A stretch of DNA of 64,000 nt, from positions 219,836 to 283,835 of the forward strand of contig NZ_JAVJSQ010000014.1 of NCBI RefSeq assembly GCF_040219335.1. The letters run 5' to 3'. Under the pieces are notes generated by a model. That model did not search any database. It was not told where the DNA came from and was given only the letters and a program-made list of their open reading frames with translations. Each line of letters begins with the position of its first letter. The stretch's first letter is position 1. Shown piece after piece: positions 61,051 through 64,000 of this stretch. This stretch comes from Gimesia sp. (lineage in GTDB: Bacteria; Planctomycetota; Planctomycetia; Planctomycetales; Planctomycetaceae). A program made the position numbers and the translations under genes.

Positions 61051-62583
61051 CTACGGAATTGCTTTCTTGTTTAGAGGTTTGCCATTGCGTGGGAGGGGCT
61101 CGGGGTAGTTGGCGAGGATCTGTTTGAGTGACTCCACTACCGCCGGTTGCTCCTGGGCCAGGTTGCGTGTTTCTAACGGGTCGGTCTGGTAGTCGTAGAG
61201 TTCGTACTCGGCGGGGGCATTGGAATTCCTGTAAGGCTTCCACTCCACCAGGCGGTAGCGCTCGGTGCGGATGGCGCGGCCCAGTTTCTGTTTGGGATAC
61301 GCGTGATAAGCGTGGTTCCTCACGCGAGCCTGTGGATTCTTCAGGACCGGGACCAGGCTGACGCCGTCGAGGGGCTGAGGCACTTTGAGAGCAGGGAGGC
61401 CGGCGAGTTCGGCCAGGGTGGGAAAGAGATCCACGCTTTCGGCGAGCTGCTGTGTAGCGGAGCCGGGCTGTGTGACTCCGGGAGCTGCGATGAGAATCGG
61501 GATGCGGTTGGCCTGTTCGTAGTTCGTGTGCTTGGTCCAGATGCCCAGGTCGCCCAGGTGAAAACCGTGATCGCCCCACAAGACGACGATCGTGTTCTCG
61601 GCCAGTCCCAGACGGTTGAGTTCGTCGAGCACCTTGCCGATCTGGGCGTCGACGAAACTGGTGCTCGCGTAATAGCCGTGAATCAACTGGCGTTTGAGGT
61701 CTTCGCTGAACCTGGCATTCCTGTCGGTTGGCACGGGGCTGTAATTGGTAATCTCGCCGCCCCGCTTGCCGGCCACTTTCGGGGCGTTCGCGGGGAGTTC
61801 TTCATTTTCGGGCAGCGGCAGTTTGGACGGATCGTAGAGGTCCCAGTATTTTTTTGGTGCGCTGAAGGGCAGATGCGGACGGGCAAAGCCGGCGACGATG
61901 AAGAACGGCGTCCCCTCCTGCTTGCCTCGATCCTGAGCGGCCTGGAGTCGCTTGACCGTTTCGGCGGCGACGCGACCATCGGCGTATTTGATGTCGGCCA
62001 CATCCGGTGCTTCAAAGGCGGCGCCGCGGGGGAGCGATTTAATGCGATCGAGGTGCTGATTGGTGAAGTAGGCCTCTTCGCGGGTGAGCTTTCCCCCCTG
62101 CGTGCTGGCGGGGTCGAGGTATTCGATCACCTTGTCATGGAAATGCGGCACGCTGAAGGAAGCAGGATCTCCATGGTTGCCGTGACCGATGTGAAAGACT
62201 TTGCCGAGTGACTCGGTGCGGTAACCGCCGTGCTGCGCGAAGTATTGCGGCAGGGTGACGGCATCGGGAACGATCTCACGCAGCTGACTGCCCAGCCCGT
62301 ATAAGCCGGTCGATGTGGAATGTGCGCCGAGCATCAGGGTGAACCGCGAGGGTGCGCAGACAGCCTGGTTACAGTAGGCCCGCTCGAAGCGCATGCCGCG
62401 TGCGGCGAGGGCATCGATATTGGGAGTCTGTGCGATCGGATCGCCGTAACAGCCCAGTGCGGGCTTCAGGTCATCGACGAGGATCAGCAGCACATTGGGA
62501 CGCTCGGCAGCCGAGGCATTCCCGCTCAGCATAAGAATCAAGCATGTCATCAAGATGAAATGCACGCGGCGCAGAGAATTCAT
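61051..62583 (-). CDS. Secreted sulfatase, iduronate-2-sulfatase-like
   Basis: A 510-residue sulfatase with a signal peptide (to about SAAERP). NVLLILVDDLKPALGCYGD, the formylglycine motif CAPSR in CNQAVCAPSRFTLMLG, ESLGKVFHIGHGNHGDP and LWGDHGFHLGDLGIWTKHTNYEQA all match iduronate-2-sulfatase-like planctomycete enzymes. Ribosome site AGGGAG sits a few bases upstream. It follows the beta-propeller gene after 19 bp, so both are likely in one operon. Confidence 0.94.
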   Translation of the reverse strand: MNSLRRVHFILMTCLILMLSGNASAAERPNVLLILVDDLKPALGCYGDPIAQTPNIDALAARGMRFERAYCNQAVCAPSRFTLMLGAHSTSTGLYGLGSQLREIVPDAVTLPQYFAQHGGYRTESLGKVFHIGHGNHGDPASFSVPHFHDKVIEYLDPASTQGGKLTREEAYFTNQHLDRIKSLPRGAAFEAPDVADIKYADGRVAAETVKRLQAAQDRGKQEGTPFFIVAGFARPHLPFSAPKKYWDLYDPSKLPLPENEELPANAPKVAGKRGGEITNYSPVPTDRNARFSEDLKRQLIHGYYASTSFVDAQIGKVLDELNRLGLAENTIVVLWGDHGFHLGDLGIWTKHTNYEQANRIPILIAAPGVTQPGSATQQLAESVDLFPTLAELAGLPALKVPQPLDGVSLVPVLKNPQARVRNHAYHAYPKQKLGRAIRTERYRLVEWKPYRNSNAPAEYELYDYQTDPLETRNLAQEQPAVVESLKQILANYPEPLPRNGKPLNKKAIP

Positions 62584-62602
62584 CTTCCGTCTCCCTTCGT
62601 GA

Positions 62603-63595
62603 TTATTTCCAGGTATTCTCTTTGACCGGTTTGCCGTTGGTCGTCAGGATCTGGAAGTGGTGAAAGCCGGATTTCATGCCCGCATAACGCCAGACTACTT
62701 TTTTGTCCGGAGTCACTTCGAACAATTTGACCTGGTCCCCTTTGGCGCGATAGCTGGCAATCACGGTATTTCCGTTGGGTAATCGCTGGGCACCACAGGC
62801 ATCGGAAAACAGATTTTCTCCCAGATCGGCATTCGTCATACTCCAGATAATTTTGCCCTGGGGATTGGTTTCAATGATGCGGTTCCCGTTCGTGCAGGCG
62901 ATGAGCGTGTTGCCATTCTTAAGACGGATCGCGGTAAATGGCCAGTCACGTTTCTCGCGGCCCCGATCGTCGGTCGCGATGACCTGCAGCACTGCACCGC
63001 TTTGCGGGTCGTATTCTTTGACGGCAAAGTCCAGCAGATGCGGGGCGATGTAATGGCCGTTGGGCAGAACACGCAGCATGCGGGTCTGCATATGGGTATT
63101 ATTCTTCTGGCACTGCAGGGGCGTCGTTTTTACAATCTTTCCCTGGCGATTGATCACAATGGCCCGCGGCTCGGGACCGAGTTCAGCAACGAGGAATGTA
63201 CCGTCGGCTAAAGGTTGTACCGTACTGATTTCTTTCTGCTGACCCTGGTACTGAAACAGGATCTGTTTTGTTTTCCGGTCGACTTCAACGACGCCGCCAT
63301 GGGGAAATTCTTTAGTCCCATACAGGGCCAGCAACACATTGCCGTTGGGCAGGACCCAGCCATCGCTGGCGGGCATGTCGAACTTCCATTCTACGGCCCC
63401 GTCCTCTCCAATAATGACCGCCCGGTTTGCCTTGCCCACTCCCAGAAATGAATGCCGGATGGAATCTTCCTCGCCGGCGTCCACAGGAATTCCGCCCGTG
63501 AAACAACAGACCACCATCAGCAGTAGCAGCCAGAAGTGGTTGAATTGAGAGAAAGCGATGCCAGGTTCGGAGTGAGCGCGGTTCCGTAGTTGCAT
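62603..63595 (-). CDS. Secreted beta-propeller protein (PQQ-like repeats)
   Basis: A 330-residue protein with an N-terminal hydrophobic segment (about 20-40, signal peptide). Repeated strands of the form VLPNGNVLLALYG, PLADGTFLVAELG, VLPNGHYIAPHLL, RLKNGNTLIACTNG and RLPNGNTVIASYR indicate a beta-propeller of the PQQ-like or arylsulfotransferase-like kind. No catalytic residues recognised. GAGGAG is found upstream of the ATG. It is transcribed with the sulfatase downstream, so may bind its substrate. Confidence 0.83.
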   Translation of the reverse strand: MQLRNRAHSEPGIAFSQFNHFWLLLLMVVCCFTGGIPVDAGEEDSIRHSFLGVGKANRAVIIGEDGAVEWKFDMPASDGWVLPNGNVLLALYGTKEFPHGGVVEVDRKTKQILFQYQGQQKEISTVQPLADGTFLVAELGPEPRAIVINRQGKIVKTTPLQCQKNNTHMQTRMLRVLPNGHYIAPHLLDFAVKEYDPQSGAVLQVIATDDRGREKRDWPFTAIRLKNGNTLIACTNGNRIIETNPQGKIIWSMTNADLGENLFSDACGAQRLPNGNTVIASYRAKGDQVKLFEVTPDKKVVWRYAGMKSGFHHFQILTTNGKPVKENTWK

Positions 63596-63714
63596 GGGTT
63601 TTGAACTCCTCGGGATAAATGAACGGCCAAAGGTGAACCCTGATTCTAACGCAAATCAGACCTGCAGGCGATTCATTCCACAGAGGTGGCCCCGGAATTC
63701 AAAGGAAACGATCT

Positions 63715-64000
63715 TTAGAAAATGCTGGGAGCTGTTTCGTCGGTCAGGGAGCCGAAGAACTCATCAGTGTCGGATTCCCAGTCGGCAAGGTAGCGAACGC
63801 CGGGAGACAGCGTTTCCTGCATCAGACCGTTGGTGTCATGTTCATACCCCAGCAGATGGCCGAGTTCATGCAGGATCACGGTGCGGAGATCGATCAGACT
63901 GGCGGCTTCACTGTCAGGGAGTGCAATCAACGTCAGGTCGCTGGCTGGAGAGAACTCGCTGTGCTCTGCGGGAGTGGTATCGATGAACCAGCCATACCCG
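63715..64000 (-). CDS. Matrixin-like metalloprotease, C-terminal fragment
   Basis: The last 94 codons of a gene that begins beyond the right edge. The zinc motif HELGHLLGYEH (HExxHxxGxxH) identifies a metzincin, followed by LMQETLSPGVRYL carrying the expected Met-turn. GYGWFIDTTPAEHSEF upstream is the kind of segment seen at the end of large planctomycete surface proteins. Cannot say how long the whole protein is. The last codons end at TAA 63715-63717. Confidence 0.85.
   Translation of the reverse strand, partial: GYGWFIDTTPAEHSEFSPASDLTLIALPDSEAASLIDLRTVILHELGHLLGYEHDTNGLMQETLSPGVRYLADWESDTDEFFGSLTDETAPSIF

Noticed and set aside
60791..61579. 262-codon frame across the nucleotidyltransferase and sulfatase ends
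   Set aside because: Overlaps two real genes and is Arg/Ser/Pro-rich without recognisable structure.
61303..62211. 302-codon frame opposite the iduronate-2-sulfatase-like gene
   Set aside because: The sulfatase has all its motifs; the antisense frame has none.

Overview
The window looks like a chromosomal segment of a marine planctomycete, closest in style to Gimesia and other Planctomycetales. This is inferred from gene content, not from a search. The pointers are three secreted formylglycine sulfatases, secreted Gfo/Idh/MocA and DUF1080 (3-keto-disaccharide hydrolase) proteins, an Alternative Complex III plus caa3-type oxidase block, a complete Na+-translocating NADH:quinone reductase operon, two oversized signal peptidases I, and many proteins without a recognisable family.

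Layout. 0-7.7 kb: nqrABCDEF-apbE-nqrM on the minus strand, with a partial unknown gene at the left edge. 8-11.5 kb: secreted sugar metabolism, namely a Gfo/Idh-DUF1080 fusion and a sulfatase. 11.9-24.8 kb: mostly housekeeping genes (ROK kinase, lepA, dapF, YhaM-type exonuclease, IscA-type Fe-S carrier, SDR, LptB-like ABC ATPase), mixed with planctomycete unknowns: tandem paralogous lipoproteins, a DUF2752 protein, small membrane proteins and an orphan ketoacyl-synthase-III-like protein. 24.9-28.6 kb: two adjacent signal peptidase I paralogues with large inserts. 28.8-43.4 kb: one long minus-strand respiratory block, actA-actB-actC-actDE-actF-small membrane protein-sco-ctaC-ctaD-ctaE-coxIV-second subunit-III-like gene. 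44-45.7 kb: a cytoplasmic Gfo/Idh oxidoreductase and a solitary infC, apparently starting at AUC. 46-51 kb: divergent TolC-like outer-membrane protein and a GAF-HlyD fusion. 51-58 kb: FG-GAP protein, lipoprotein, unknown secreted protein, DUF58, DUF1080 and a sulfatase. 58.3-61 kb: an initiator tRNA whose 3' end and terminator are duplicated 1.45 kb downstream around a secreted beta-helix gene, followed by a small-protein/nucleotidyltransferase pair. 61-64 kb: a sulfatase, a beta-propeller protein and the end of a matrixin-like metalloprotease.

How it works together. Na+-NQR passes electrons from NADH to quinone, ACIII takes them from quinol, and the caa3-type oxidase, whose subunit II carries its own cytochrome c, reduces oxygen. 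ApbE and NqrM mature the NQR, and Sco probably loads the CuA site. The secreted sulfatases, DUF1080 proteins and Gfo/Idh proteins fit growth on sulfated polysaccharides. The least ordinary parts are the tRNA-linked duplication with its neighbouring two-gene module, the GAF-HlyD/TolC pair, the two inserted signal peptidases, the AUC-start infC and the orphan KASIII-like protein.
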